From assembly GCA_963818985.1 (NCBI GenBank), contig CAWFUJ010000012.1:124001-188000 (forward strand): a stretch of DNA of 64,000 nt, read 5' to 3'. Every line of letters begins with the position of its first letter. The first letter of the stretch is position 1. This document shows positions 37,601 through 45,766 of the stretch, piece by piece. This DNA is from JAFEDN01 sp963818985 (GTDB taxonomy: Bacteria > Pseudomonadota > Gammaproteobacteria > Coxiellales > Coxiellaceae). The notes below the pieces were generated by a model that worked only from the letters and a program-made list of their open reading frames with translations, searched no databases and was not told where the DNA came from. The position numbers and the translations under genes are program-made.

Positions 37601-38236
37601 ATGAGTATAGCCATCAAAGTCCCAGCATTACCTTATTCCCTTCAGGAAGCGCGCGTTCACCATTGGTTTTGGAGCGAGGGAGATGTCGTAGCCGCGCGAG
37701 AAGTTTTAGTAGAATTAGAAACTTCAGGCGAAATCATTACCATTTTATCCCCGCAAGCCGGAATCATAGAGAAAATTTTTTTCCGCAGCGGCGAGAGGGC
37801 GACCGTCTCTACGACGATAGCCTTATTAAAAACAGGTTTACCCAATCTCGTTTGGGATGAAGAACAAAAAGCTCTTATTTTGGAAACTTATAAGGCTAGC
37901 GAAGTCACAACAAGTATGGAATATGAGTTGCGGCAAATGCTTCGATTAGGTGAAGGGAAAATTGGCAAAGGATTTGAATCGGGAATGGCATTACCACAAA
38001 GTGATTCTAACAGAAACGAATACGGTGCAGGAATGGGAGAAGGCATGGGGACCCAAAACATTTATAAACCCCAACCTATTTTGGCTGCTTCCAGTCAATT
38101 TTCAGGTGATATTAAAAATCCGAATGTGATGATCCCAGAAAACGCCCAAAAAGCTCCGCAATATGCTCCTACTTTAGGTTTAGATGCTACTCCAAAATTA
38201 GGACCCGCTGCTCCTACCCCAAAACCCGGTGGTTAA
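37601..38236 (+). CDS. Lipoyl/biotinyl-domain-like protein lacking the acceptor lysine
   Basis: A 211-residue protein. Residues 1 to about 80 have the flattened beta-barrel pattern of 2-oxoacid dehydrogenase lipoyl domains (KVPALPYSLQEARVHHWFW, then VLVELETSGEIITILSPQAG, and IIEKIFFRSGERATVSTTIA). The place normally held by the lipoylated lysine in ETDKA reads ETSGE, so modification is not expected. The rest is Gly/Pro/Asn-rich and ends PAAPTPKPGG, which looks disordered. The ATG at 37601 is preferred over a TTG six bases earlier. It lies 6 bp before the AnkH-like gene and is surely co-transcribed with it. A scaffold or chaperone role for its neighbour is only a guess. Confidence 0.65.
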   Translation: MSIAIKVPALPYSLQEARVHHWFWSEGDVVAAREVLVELETSGEIITILSPQAGIIEKIFFRSGERATVSTTIALLKTGLPNLVWDEEQKALILETYKASEVTTSMEYELRQMLRLGEGKIGKGFESGMALPQSDSNRNEYGAGMGEGMGTQNIYKPQPILAASSQFSGDIKNPNVMIPENAQKAPQYAPTLGLDATPKLGPAAPTPKPGG

Positions 38237-38242
38237 AAAATA

Positions 38243-39613
38243 ATGTCAATTTCCGATACAATTATTTACGGCACTTTAGTCGAATTGGAAACCAAATTGC
38301 GACAAGAGCCTCAGTTAAATTTTATTGATGAATATGGATTTACTCCGCTCATTCAAACCGCCATTATGAATGATGTTGACAAGGGGGAGTTATTATTGGA
38401 TAAGGGCGCTGATGTTAACATGCGTGATATAACCAAAGGCAGCGCATTACATTGGACAGTAGAAAATAATAATGTTGGGTTCAGTCGTTTATTATTGAGC
38501 CATGGCGCTGATGCGAATGCTTATAATATGCTGAGTGAATCAGTATTAGTCAAGCCATTGCTCCGGCATCAAAGATACATGCGTCAGTTATTAACACGGG
38601 CTGGAGCTAATATTGATTTTGCACAAGATTATATTAACACAAAATTATTAGGTCATCGTTTCGAATTGGTGGGTTATGCAGACATTGCTGATCATAAACA
38701 ACGATTTACTGAAGTTGATTTTGAAGGTTTTATTTTAGAATTTACAATTGATATTATTTTAAATTCTTTGCAAGAATATAGGAATAATTTCTCGGCTCGT
38801 CATTTGCGTCGTTATTTTGATTTATTAGGAAAATTAATTGATGCTATTTCTGTCGGTGCTCAATTAATCCGGTATCAACAGTATCAAATTGATTTGAATG
38901 CGTATAAATCTACAATAGATAAATTATTGGAATCTGAGATTTTATTGATTCCGGTTGCCTATGAGGGTCATGCAATTTCTTTTGTGAAATATGGCAATCT
39001 ACTTGCGAAATGTGATCGTTCTCAAAATGATTTATTTGTTGATAATGTAGTAATTTACCAGATTACTCGTCCTCAATTAATGTCAAATGAATTAATAAAA
39101 AATCTTATGTACAAACGGCAAACCAAGAATTTTATTGATATTGAATTAAATAAATTATTGGGTTTAAAGCCATTAACGAAATTGACTATTGGTTCGCAAA
39201 TCAGCGGCAATTGTTCTTGGGCGAACATTGAATCCAGTGTGCCGGTCATTTGGTTTTTATATTCAAGACATAAAGATAAAGAGGATGCCCGCGATGCTTT
39301 AGCATTTTATTATCAATGGTTGGAATGGGATAAAGATCGGGCGTTACAATTTTGTATCCAAAGTTTTAGAGAATCCGATTCTGCACGTCGTGCTTCAAAG
39401 TTAGCAGTTTTGGCAGCGATTTTATTCCAACGCTGCAGCGCTAACGTCCAAATCGACATTGAGCGCGCAGTTAAAATTTTGCAGGTATTAAAAACCCCCG
39501 GTTATGAATATGTACTGCAAAGTTATATTGAAATTTATTGTCATCGATATCCGAGTAAAGGCGGCGACAATTTGCAAAAATTGTTAAAGATTGCTGAAAA
39601 TTATTTAATTTGA
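38243..39613 (+). CDS. AnkH/LegA3-like ankyrin protein with cysteine-protease-like domain
   Basis: A 456-residue protein. Residues about 30-125 hold three or so ankyrin repeats (YGFTPLIQTAIMND, LLDKGADVNMRD, GSALHWTVENNN, LLLSHGADANAY). The C-terminal half has His243 in YEGHAISFVKYGN, an Asp nearby in CDRSQND, and Cys324 in GSQISGNCSWANIE, the order H-D-Q-C seen in permuted papain-like domains. This layout matches the AnkH/LegA3 Dot/Icm effector conserved across Legionellales; I make the match by recall of the family, not by alignment. If correct, the protein is delivered into the host cell. It is co-transcribed with the lipoyl-like gene just upstream. Confidence 0.75.
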   Translation: MSISDTIIYGTLVELETKLRQEPQLNFIDEYGFTPLIQTAIMNDVDKGELLLDKGADVNMRDITKGSALHWTVENNNVGFSRLLLSHGADANAYNMLSESVLVKPLLRHQRYMRQLLTRAGANIDFAQDYINTKLLGHRFELVGYADIADHKQRFTEVDFEGFILEFTIDIILNSLQEYRNNFSARHLRRYFDLLGKLIDAISVGAQLIRYQQYQIDLNAYKSTIDKLLESEILLIPVAYEGHAISFVKYGNLLAKCDRSQNDLFVDNVVIYQITRPQLMSNELIKNLMYKRQTKNFIDIELNKLLGLKPLTKLTIGSQISGNCSWANIESSVPVIWFLYSRHKDKEDARDALAFYYQWLEWDKDRALQFCIQSFRESDSARRASKLAVLAAILFQRCSANVQIDIERAVKILQVLKTPGYEYVLQSYIEIYCHRYPSKGGDNLQKLLKIAENYLI

Positions 39614-39699
39614 AGTTAAGCACTCAACTGGGTAGAGAAGATATTTCCCTAAAGCATCCTTGAAAAGCAAGGAGGGTTCATATAGCATGCTTCTTCAAT

Positions 39700-39785
<86 letters not shown>

Positions 39786-39937
39786 TACTTACAACAAATT
39801 CCAAAAATACAGAAATTTCATGTAGAAACTATGTAGAATAATTGCGTAGCCCTTTTTGGGCTTTAACGAGAATCTTTCGTACTATTTCAACCGTAACAGC
39901 GGTTGCTTTTAGGTCTTGGTTATTGCATTCTGGGATT

Positions 39938-40951
39938 ATGATAATGACATTAATTGAAGAAATAACCTCCGATGATGTGCTGGAGCAAGCCTTTCGATGG
40001 CTTTGCAAACAGCGTGAACATCACTCGCCCAATGCTGATGTTTGGTGGGTTCGGTATCATTGGCAAGAAGTTAAAGCCGATATTGCCCAAAGATTACGCA
40101 GTGGGGGGGGTAGTTATCGTTTTTCGCCTATGCGCCGTTATGTCATTCAGGGCGAAGCGGTGGACGTATGGGGTGCGCAGGATGCGCTGGTACAGAAAGC
40201 TATGACTATCGTTTTAGATAAACATTTGAATCCACGACTGTCTCCGCGCTGTTATCATATTTCCGGGCGCGGTGGCTTAAAAGGAGCGGTTCGCCACGTG
40301 CAGTCCGGCTTGCGGCCAGGGCAATTTTTTTTTCGCAGCGATGTGTTGTCTTATTATGCTTCCCTTGATCATGACATTATTCGTCAACAATTTGCAGAAG
40401 TTATTTCCGATAAAACAGTGTTGGCATTGCTGGATGGATTTTTAAATCACCTCATTGATAAAGACGGTTTGCTCATCGAGAATAAGAAAGGTGTGCCCCG
40501 GGGTTCGCCGTTGTCGCCCCTTATCGGCGCGATGTATTTACAACCGTTAGATGACGCGATGACAAAATTACCTGTCCGTTACTGTAGATTTATGGACGAC
40601 TGGTTGATTCTGGCCGACACGCGCTGGAAACAGCGCCGGGCGATTGGGATCATGAATCAAATTCTCGAACAATTGAAGGTTAGTAAACATCCCGATAAAA
40701 CTGATGCCGGGCATGTGGAAAAAGATATTGATTTTTTAGGCTACCGGCTTGGCCTGAAAGGACTCACTTTGAGTCAACAAACTTTAAGTCGATTGGCAAC
40801 CAATATGTCCGGGCTTCAGGAGCAGCAAGTGGGCGATAAGCGCTTGCGGTCATATTGGCGCAGATTTGTACAATGGAGCTTTAGTGGGCTACGCGAATTT
40901 TTCAACTGGGAATCTTGGTTAACTGCAGCGCTTGAATATTTTGGTCAATAA
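39938..40951 (+). CDS. Reverse transcriptase (RNA-directed DNA polymerase)
   Basis: A protein of about 337 residues made almost wholly of a reverse-transcriptase domain: FRSDVLSYYASLDHDI (first catalytic Asp), KKGVPRGSPLSPLIGAMYL, YCRFMDDWLIL (catalytic Asp pair, residues 220-221), KHPDKTDAG and DFLGYRLG. The RGSPLSP and FMDD motifs place it nearer group II-intron-like and unclassified bacterial RTs than retrons, and it lacks a maturase X or endonuclease domain. ATGs at 39938 and 39944 are both possible. It is the first cargo gene inside the element. It may serve in diversity generation or phage defence, or be a stray RT; none is shown. Confidence 0.85.
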   Translation: MIMTLIEEITSDDVLEQAFRWLCKQREHHSPNADVWWVRYHWQEVKADIAQRLRSGGGSYRFSPMRRYVIQGEAVDVWGAQDALVQKAMTIVLDKHLNPRLSPRCYHISGRGGLKGAVRHVQSGLRPGQFFFRSDVLSYYASLDHDIIRQQFAEVISDKTVLALLDGFLNHLIDKDGLLIENKKGVPRGSPLSPLIGAMYLQPLDDAMTKLPVRYCRFMDDWLILADTRWKQRRAIGIMNQILEQLKVSKHPDKTDAGHVEKDIDFLGYRLGLKGLTLSQQTLSRLATNMSGLQEQQVGDKRLRSYWRRFVQWSFSGLREFFNWESWLTAALEYFGQ

Positions 40952-40979
40952 CATTTACTGGCCTTACTCCAACTCTGCT

Positions 40980-42920
40980 CTAAAAAATCTTCCCCGCCGT
41001 TGGACGCGATGCGCTATCTACTTCTTTTCTAATCTGTGTTCTGTAAACTACATACCCTGTCTCTGTAGTTTGACGAATCGTTTGTTGGGAATTATTTCTA
41101 ATTTTTTTATGATTCAAGATCCTCTGGACGTATAATCTCCAACTATCCCAACTGCTCGAATCGGAATCATGCCAAACCTCATCTACTTTCTTTAAATGAT
41201 ATGCCCGAATGAAGGGGTTTGGGTCCATCTTTTGTAGCAAACCATTCCACTCTCCAAATGTTTCCGGGTCAAATTTCGGTATGATAAACACTTCCTGATA
41301 AAATTTCTGATTATGTTTTTCACATTCTCCCCAGGTCATCGGCGCGATACCTTTGGCCTCTTTGAGTAATACATTCACCACATCTGGACACATGCCCCAC
41401 ACCGCCGCCCCTAACGGCTGCTCCCCTTTGGCATTGGGCATATCCGGTTTCGCGCCTTGCTTTAATAAGGCCGTTACCGCTTTTTCATCTCCCTGTTTAC
41501 AAGCTTCTATCAATTGATCTTGCCGTTTTAATTGCTCCGGGCTAGCCGTTGGTTTTGGCGTTGGCATTAAAGTTTGCCGACTCTGCGATGTGGGCGGTAT
41601 GGCGGGTATGGGCGCGGTTTTTGAGGGGGTGGCGATGGTTTGAGAGGGCGACTTGAGTTCAGCTTTTTCCTGACTGCGTTTTAATTCTACTTGATGCTGC
41701 TGTTTCAGCCGTTCAATTTCTTTTTGTTTTTCTTGCTTTTCAACTTCTGATCGCCGTTTTTCTTCAGCGGCAGCGGCTAATTGCGCAGATTGTTGCTCAT
41801 GCGCTAACTTAAGCTGCTCCATCTCGGCTTTAAGCTTTTGCATTTCCAGTTCGCGCAGGTCTTCTTTCGGGCTGAGAGTAGTGGACGGGATTGATGGCTG
41901 TTTTTGCTCTTCTGTCGTGACTAACGGCTTCAATCGCTCCGCGACCTGTATTGCCGTGGGGCGTTTCACCGGCAGTGATTCCCAGCAGGATTCAATAATC
42001 TTTTTTAACTCCGGCGGGCAATCGCCGGGGATGTCTTCTTTTTTGCCTTTCTCAATCCAGCGGGCCGCCACCATCTGATTAGGTGCTTTGGCATAGGGCA
42101 GCGCTCGCGTCACCAGTTCCCACAAGACCATGCCAAAACTGTACACATCCGAGGCGGTGGTCATCTTGGGCTCGTCATCGAACAGTTCGGGAGCCATCCA
42201 CAAGACCGTGCCTTTCGCTATCGACGATTGGCTGCTGGTTTCGTGTTTTACTTTCGCCAGGCCAAAATCCGCCAGCTTCGCTCGCAGACGGTCGTCTAAC
42301 AGAATATTCAGGCTTTTTAAATCCCGGTGCAGAATGTGATAACCGTGTAAATCCTTGAGTCCCCAGGCGGCGTCCATTGCGATCTGGAACCGTATCTCCC
42401 ACGGCAGCGGCTGGCCGTTGCGCAGTAGACCATATAAGGAACCCTTCGGCATCAGTTCCATCACCAGTGAATAATAGGGCGCTTCCAGGCAAATCTTTTT
42501 CAATGGCACAATATATTTGGATTCCAGCCCCAGTTGAAACATGATTTTGGCTTCATTGCGCAATTCTTCAACGGCTTTGTCGGTCAGGTCTTGCGATTTG
42601 AGCCGTTTAATCGCCACTGGGTCGCCGTTATAGAGTCCTTGATAGACTGCGCCAAAGCCGCCTTCTCCCAGCAATTTCCCCAGCGTCAAGGCGCTGTTGG
42701 GAACGGTAATATTAATACGGATCTCTCCCTGTGAATCCAGTTGCGCCAGAGCAAGCCTGGTAGTAGGCGATACCGTTTTTTGATCACCGGTTTTGGCGTC
42801 AGCGCCCTGCATGTCCGGCGGTAACGCGGTGAGCAGTGAACTCTGTTGGAGAAGATTGTTCTGGTTTGAGGGTAATGATTGGCTGTCCGCGGACGAACTT
42901 GAGCTATTTTGAGGGCGCAT
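40980..42920 (-). CDS. Eukaryotic-type protein kinase with coiled coil and ankyrin segment
   Basis: A 646-residue protein. After a Ser/Gln-rich leader, residues about 75-335 form a complete kinase domain of tyrosine-kinase-like type: GEGGFGAVYQG, VAIKRL (Lys), HRDLKSLNILL, DFGLAK and the WMAPELF activation end. Residues about 350-425 form a charged coiled coil (KLKAEMEQLKLAHEQQ). Residues about 465-530 read as ankyrin repeats (LIEACKQGDEKAVTALLKQG). The C-terminus is unassigned. All catalytic residues are present, so it should be active. Kinase plus ankyrin architecture on a mobile element in such a genome suggests a translocated effector (inference). The sequence is richer in G+C than the chromosome backbone. 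Confidence 0.85.
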   Translation of the reverse strand: MRPQNSSSSSADSQSLPSNQNNLLQQSSLLTALPPDMQGADAKTGDQKTVSPTTRLALAQLDSQGEIRINITVPNSALTLGKLLGEGGFGAVYQGLYNGDPVAIKRLKSQDLTDKAVEELRNEAKIMFQLGLESKYIVPLKKICLEAPYYSLVMELMPKGSLYGLLRNGQPLPWEIRFQIAMDAAWGLKDLHGYHILHRDLKSLNILLDDRLRAKLADFGLAKVKHETSSQSSIAKGTVLWMAPELFDDEPKMTTASDVYSFGMVLWELVTRALPYAKAPNQMVAARWIEKGKKEDIPGDCPPELKKIIESCWESLPVKRPTAIQVAERLKPLVTTEEQKQPSIPSTTLSPKEDLRELEMQKLKAEMEQLKLAHEQQSAQLAAAAEEKRRSEVEKQEKQKEIERLKQQHQVELKRSQEKAELKSPSQTIATPSKTAPIPAIPPTSQSRQTLMPTPKPTASPEQLKRQDQLIEACKQGDEKAVTALLKQGAKPDMPNAKGEQPLGAAVWGMCPDVVNVLLKEAKGIAPMTWGECEKHNQKFYQEVFIIPKFDPETFGEWNGLLQKMDPNPFIRAYHLKKVDEVWHDSDSSSWDSWRLYVQRILNHKKIRNNSQQTIRQTTETGYVVYRTQIRKEVDSASRPTAGKIF

Positions 42921-43010
42921 GGTGAACTCCTTTTTTATGATTCCTGAATAACTATTACTAAATATAACTGGGACGAAACAGTATTGCTGAAAAACGTCCG
43001 CGCGGCAAGC

Positions 43011-43026
43011 AAACCCGCCGGGTTTT
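43011..43026 (+). terminator. Rho-independent terminator-like hairpin
   Basis: AAACCCG and CGGGTTT pair around a single C, followed by a T run. No intact gene ends just upstream on this strand (the kinase starts here on the other strand), so it may be a relic of displaced sequence. Confidence 0.4.
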
Positions 43027-43540
43027 TTGGATTATGATCTGAGTCAGTTTGGTGCTATATGGAATGGCTCTTTCGCTATGGGCTGCCACGCGAAACTGGA
43101 AAGTTACTTTCTGATTTTGATGGTGATGTTTTTTTTTGTAAAATATTCTTTATCCACACTCCGTCAAAACGCCCCGTATATGGACTCACCGTTGTCTGCA
43201 AGTATCTTGTGGTCGAAACTAAAGAGGAATCATCGCATACGTATATTCGGCATCAAGATCTTCCTTTGGCCAATCGATCTGTGCCTTGATGAATCATGCG
43301 CCTAAGCCTGTCTGTATCGCGTCATCGACTTCAAAGAGCCAGCTGCGTGTTCAGTTTACAAGCTTATGGATTTGATCCGTTTACATCAACCTCAGTCCAC
43401 TCGCGAACTCTGTGAGTATCCTCCTTACATGTGGTCTACTAAAAAATTCAACTCTCTTCAGTTTTGTGAAAATGTCACTGAACTGTCGTGGCTGACTTGT
43501 GCACATATGCACAGGCCAGGAGCCCCTTCAATTGGCGGAT
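43027..43540 (+). pseudogene. Degenerate coding stretch of unknown origin
   Basis: Two open stretches that look coding but have no start and change frame: one with RPVYGLTVVCKYLVVETKEE (about 43160-43290) and one with RVIDFKEPAACSVYKLMDLI, then LCEYPPYMWSTKKF and ending near 43542. I do not recognise the family. The right part overlaps the presumed 3' non-coding end of the IS1111-type element, so one of the two readings may be wrong. Confidence 0.25.
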
Positions 43541-43571
43541 GAGCCTGTGTAGATGTGTACAAGTCAGCCAC
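43488..43571 (-). ncRNA. Candidate bridge/seek RNA hairpin of the IS1111-type element
   Basis: Arms of 28 bp (43488-43515 and 43544-43571, 25 of 28 paired; core GTGGCTGACTTGT) flank a 28-nt loop. It lies 35 bp beyond the transposase stop, on the side where IS1111-group elements encode their guide RNA. Family knowledge supports the place; the RNA itself is not proven. Confidence 0.35.
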
Positions 43572-43605
43572 ACCCGCACGATCTTTCCAGTCTTCCCTGG
43601 GTTGC

Positions 43606-44655
43606 CTAAACTGCATGGGTCACACCCCATTGCGGCTTGTAATTGCAGCGATAATCTTCCTGGCGTGTTAACACCGCCCAAATTGTTCTCGCCTGTTTAT
43701 TCGCCAACGCTACACACGTTTTATTAAATCCTATCCGCCCCAGGAGAGTTTTGAGCCAGCGGCTACGCTGATCATCATGCTTATCCACATACCGGAGAAC
43801 TGAACGAGCACCATGAATCAATAACGTTCTTAGAAGCGTATTGCCACGCTTGGTAATTCCGAATAATTGTTCTCGACCTCCTGAAGAGTGTTGCCGAGGC
43901 ACTAAGCCTAAATAAGCCGATAAATGTCGAGCATTTTTAAAGTAGCTCGCATCTCCGACTATGGCCAGAGTAGCCAAAGCGCCGAGTAAACCTACGCCAG
44001 GAATCGTGGCTAACCGCTGGCATTCTTCAGATTGCTTGAATAAGGCTGTTAACTCCTGGTCATATCCCAGAATCTCTTCTTCCAGATTCAGATACTCGGT
44101 ATATAACCGATTCACTGTTCGTCGCATGATCTCCGTTAACGGCGTCGGCTCTTGCGACAATAAGGCCGGTAATTCTTTTTTAAATCGGCCTGCACCCCGG
44201 TTGATCGTCACCCCGTATTCCTGTAACAAACCCCGGACCTCATTAATCAATTGCGTTCGATTATGAATCAAGCGTTCCCGAATCCGCAGGAGACTTTGAA
44301 CATCCTGTTGCGCTAAAGTTTTGGGAGGTACGAAGGTCATATTTTTTTGACTGGCTGCAATCGCAATTCCCTCCGCATCATTGCGATCATTTTTTTGTCC
44401 CTTTACAAAGGGCTTTACATATGCGGGAGAGATCAGCTTAACTTCCAATCCCAGTGCACTAAATACTCGGTACCAATGATGAGCGCTACCGCAGGCTTCC
44501 ATCGCGATCACCTTAACGGATAGTTTAGCCACGGTGTTGTGTAAAGCCGATCTTTTCACCGTACGGCGATAAAGGATGGAACCCTCTTTATCCAGTCCGC
44601 ATAATTCAAATACATTCTTTGCCAAATCAATTCCCAATGTCGTAATACGTGTCAT
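43606..44655 (-). CDS. IS110-family transposase, IS1111 group
   Basis: A 349-residue transposase. The N-terminal RuvC-like DEDD domain shows TLGIDLAKNVFELCGLD, VIAMEACGSAHHWYR, and KGQKNDRNDAEGIAIA. The C-terminal transposase_20 domain shows LATIPGVGLLGALATLA, SAYLGLVPRQHSSGG with the likely catalytic Ser, and GNTLLRTLLIHGARS. It appears intact and complete. A gene of this group uses an RNA guide from its own non-coding end to pick target sites. AAGGAGATAAGTCC stands before the ATG. Confidence 0.95.
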   Translation of the reverse strand: MTRITTLGIDLAKNVFELCGLDKEGSILYRRTVKRSALHNTVAKLSVKVIAMEACGSAHHWYRVFSALGLEVKLISPAYVKPFVKGQKNDRNDAEGIAIAASQKNMTFVPPKTLAQQDVQSLLRIRERLIHNRTQLINEVRGLLQEYGVTINRGAGRFKKELPALLSQEPTPLTEIMRRTVNRLYTEYLNLEEEILGYDQELTALFKQSEECQRLATIPGVGLLGALATLAIVGDASYFKNARHLSAYLGLVPRQHSSGGREQLFGITKRGNTLLRTLLIHGARSVLRYVDKHDDQRSRWLKTLLGRIGFNKTCVALANKQARTIWAVLTRQEDYRCNYKPQWGVTHAV

Positions 44656-44734
44656 GGACTTATCTCCTTAAAAGTTTTAAAAAATCATTTTGGCGCTTTA
44701 TGACGCCGTTTAAAAGAGGTGAGTCCATTTCATT

Positions 44735-44803
44735 GCGTCACTGAGTAAAATCTTAAAAGTACCCATTTGATATGGGTACTTTTAAGATTTTACTCAGTGA
44801 CGC
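44735..44803. repeat. Perfect 31-bp-arm inverted repeat
   Basis: GCGTCACTGAGTAAAATC... at 44735-44765 is mirrored exactly at 44773-44803 around a 7-nt loop. It starts 6 bp beyond the presumed end of the IS1111-type element. Such a perfect long stem implies recent formation or selection. It could be the palindromic target the IS chose, or a terminator. Confidence 0.8.
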
Positions 44804-45125
44804 GCTTATCGCCGGAAAGCTAAGTCCTTTAATTTAAAATAAATTATTTCATCTTGCGTCACGGAAAGAGGATGTGCGCCACTAAAAGAGGCGTGACGCC
44901 AGCGGCATTATTCTTTGAAAAAACCTGCTCTAAAAATAAATCGTTGATCGTTCTATACCTATTAATTTTTTATCAAAAAGCATCTGCTTTGATGGTATTT
45001 TGTTAATGGCTGACGGTAGTGCTGTACGCAGTATGGCGGGATATGTGGTTTGCTACGGTGGCGAGCCGGTTAGCGGTCTGGAAAGTCTGCGCCGATGCAT
45101 AGCGTTTGATGTCCAATAATTTTCC

Positions 45126-45185
45126 TTAATTTAATAAGATAAAGTAAAATATAAAGAAATATCTTACTTTATCTTATTAAATTAA
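45126..45185. repeat. Perfect 22-bp-arm AT-rich inverted repeat
   Basis: TTAATTTAATAAGATAAAG... at 45126-45147 pairs exactly with 45164-45185 around a 16-nt loop. It is AT-only apart from a few G/C. It might be a terminator or the end of a small mobile unit. Confidence 0.75.
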
Positions 45186-45305
45186 ACCGTCAGGCCGGAC
45201 AGGACTGATTTTTAAGTTAGCGCATTAAGCCAGCCCGGCGGATAATTTTATCAATTTCTGAAACTAAATCCATTCAGTATAAAGTCGCTGGAACACCGTC
45301 AAGGA

Positions 45306-45417
45306 TGGCCGCATGGGTTTTGACCTGCTCACAGGTCGGGGCGATACGATGACCGTCCGACAAGGTGTTGATCTTTGCGTAACGCCGGTCTGTAGCAGGT
45401 CAAAACCCATGCGGCCA
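45306..45417. repeat. Perfect 24-bp-arm inverted repeat with outer matches
   Basis: TGGCCGCATGGGTTTTGACC... at 45306-45329 pairs exactly with 45394-45417. Outside it, CACCGTCAAGGA at about 45295 pairs with TCCTTGACGGGGTG at about 45431, so the full structure spans about 150 bp. It may be a MITE-like unit or a structured RNA. Confidence 0.75.
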
Positions 45418-45766
45418 CTCGTAGAGCTTGTCCTTGACGGGGTGAAAGCGACAATACCCTATCGGCAGGGTTTGGCGGCGGCCTTGCGCTGCCAAACCCT
45501 GCTTCCGGCGAGCAACTGTCTTGAAAGTCAAGTATCAAAGCATCGCATAATCATGTTTTTAGCCTCTAAATAATCTTAGAACTTTTTGCCCAGGCTTCAA
45601 GGATTTATCCACGCTTTGTCCACGGGCCGCCGAGCCCCTACATTTGGCGAGGCGGACGGTGGGCAAAGGATGGGTAAATCCGTCCCTAACCCCCTGCAAG
45701 TTTCATCCTGTTTTTTATTTAATAAAAAACAATCTAGCTTAGTATTAAAAGTCATGTATGACTGGT

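Larger units (their letters stand above)
43180..44728 (-). mobile_element. IS1111-type insertion sequence (IS110 family)
   Basis: The transposase gene at 43606-44655 is flanked by an 11-bp inverted repeat: ATGGACTCACC at 43180-43190 and its complement at 44718-44728, giving an element of 1549 bp. Terminal ATGGACTC-like repeats and a long non-coding tail after the transposase are typical of the IS1111 group. The boundaries are inferred from this repeat alone. Confidence 0.5.
44804..45766. other. Intergenic stretch rich in hairpins, no sure gene
   Basis: Between the two IS110-family transposases I see no convincing gene. A 37-codon reading frame at 45006-45119 (starting MADGSAVRSMAGYVVCYGGE) could be a small or truncated gene. 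The stretch holds two perfect inverted repeats listed separately and an imperfect hairpin at about 45600-45690 (CCACGCTTTGTCC against GGGCAAAGGATGG). Confidence 0.5.

Noticed and set aside
39938..40951. Retron
   Set aside because: The RT has RGSPLSP and FMDD motifs, without the retron-typical NAxxH and VTG signatures that I would expect, and I found no msr/msd-like inverted repeat pair next to it.
43027..43305. Two overlapping rightward frames as real genes after the kinase
   Set aside because: They have no ribosome-binding site, overlap each other, and run into the end of the IS1111-type element. Kept only as a possible degenerate stretch.
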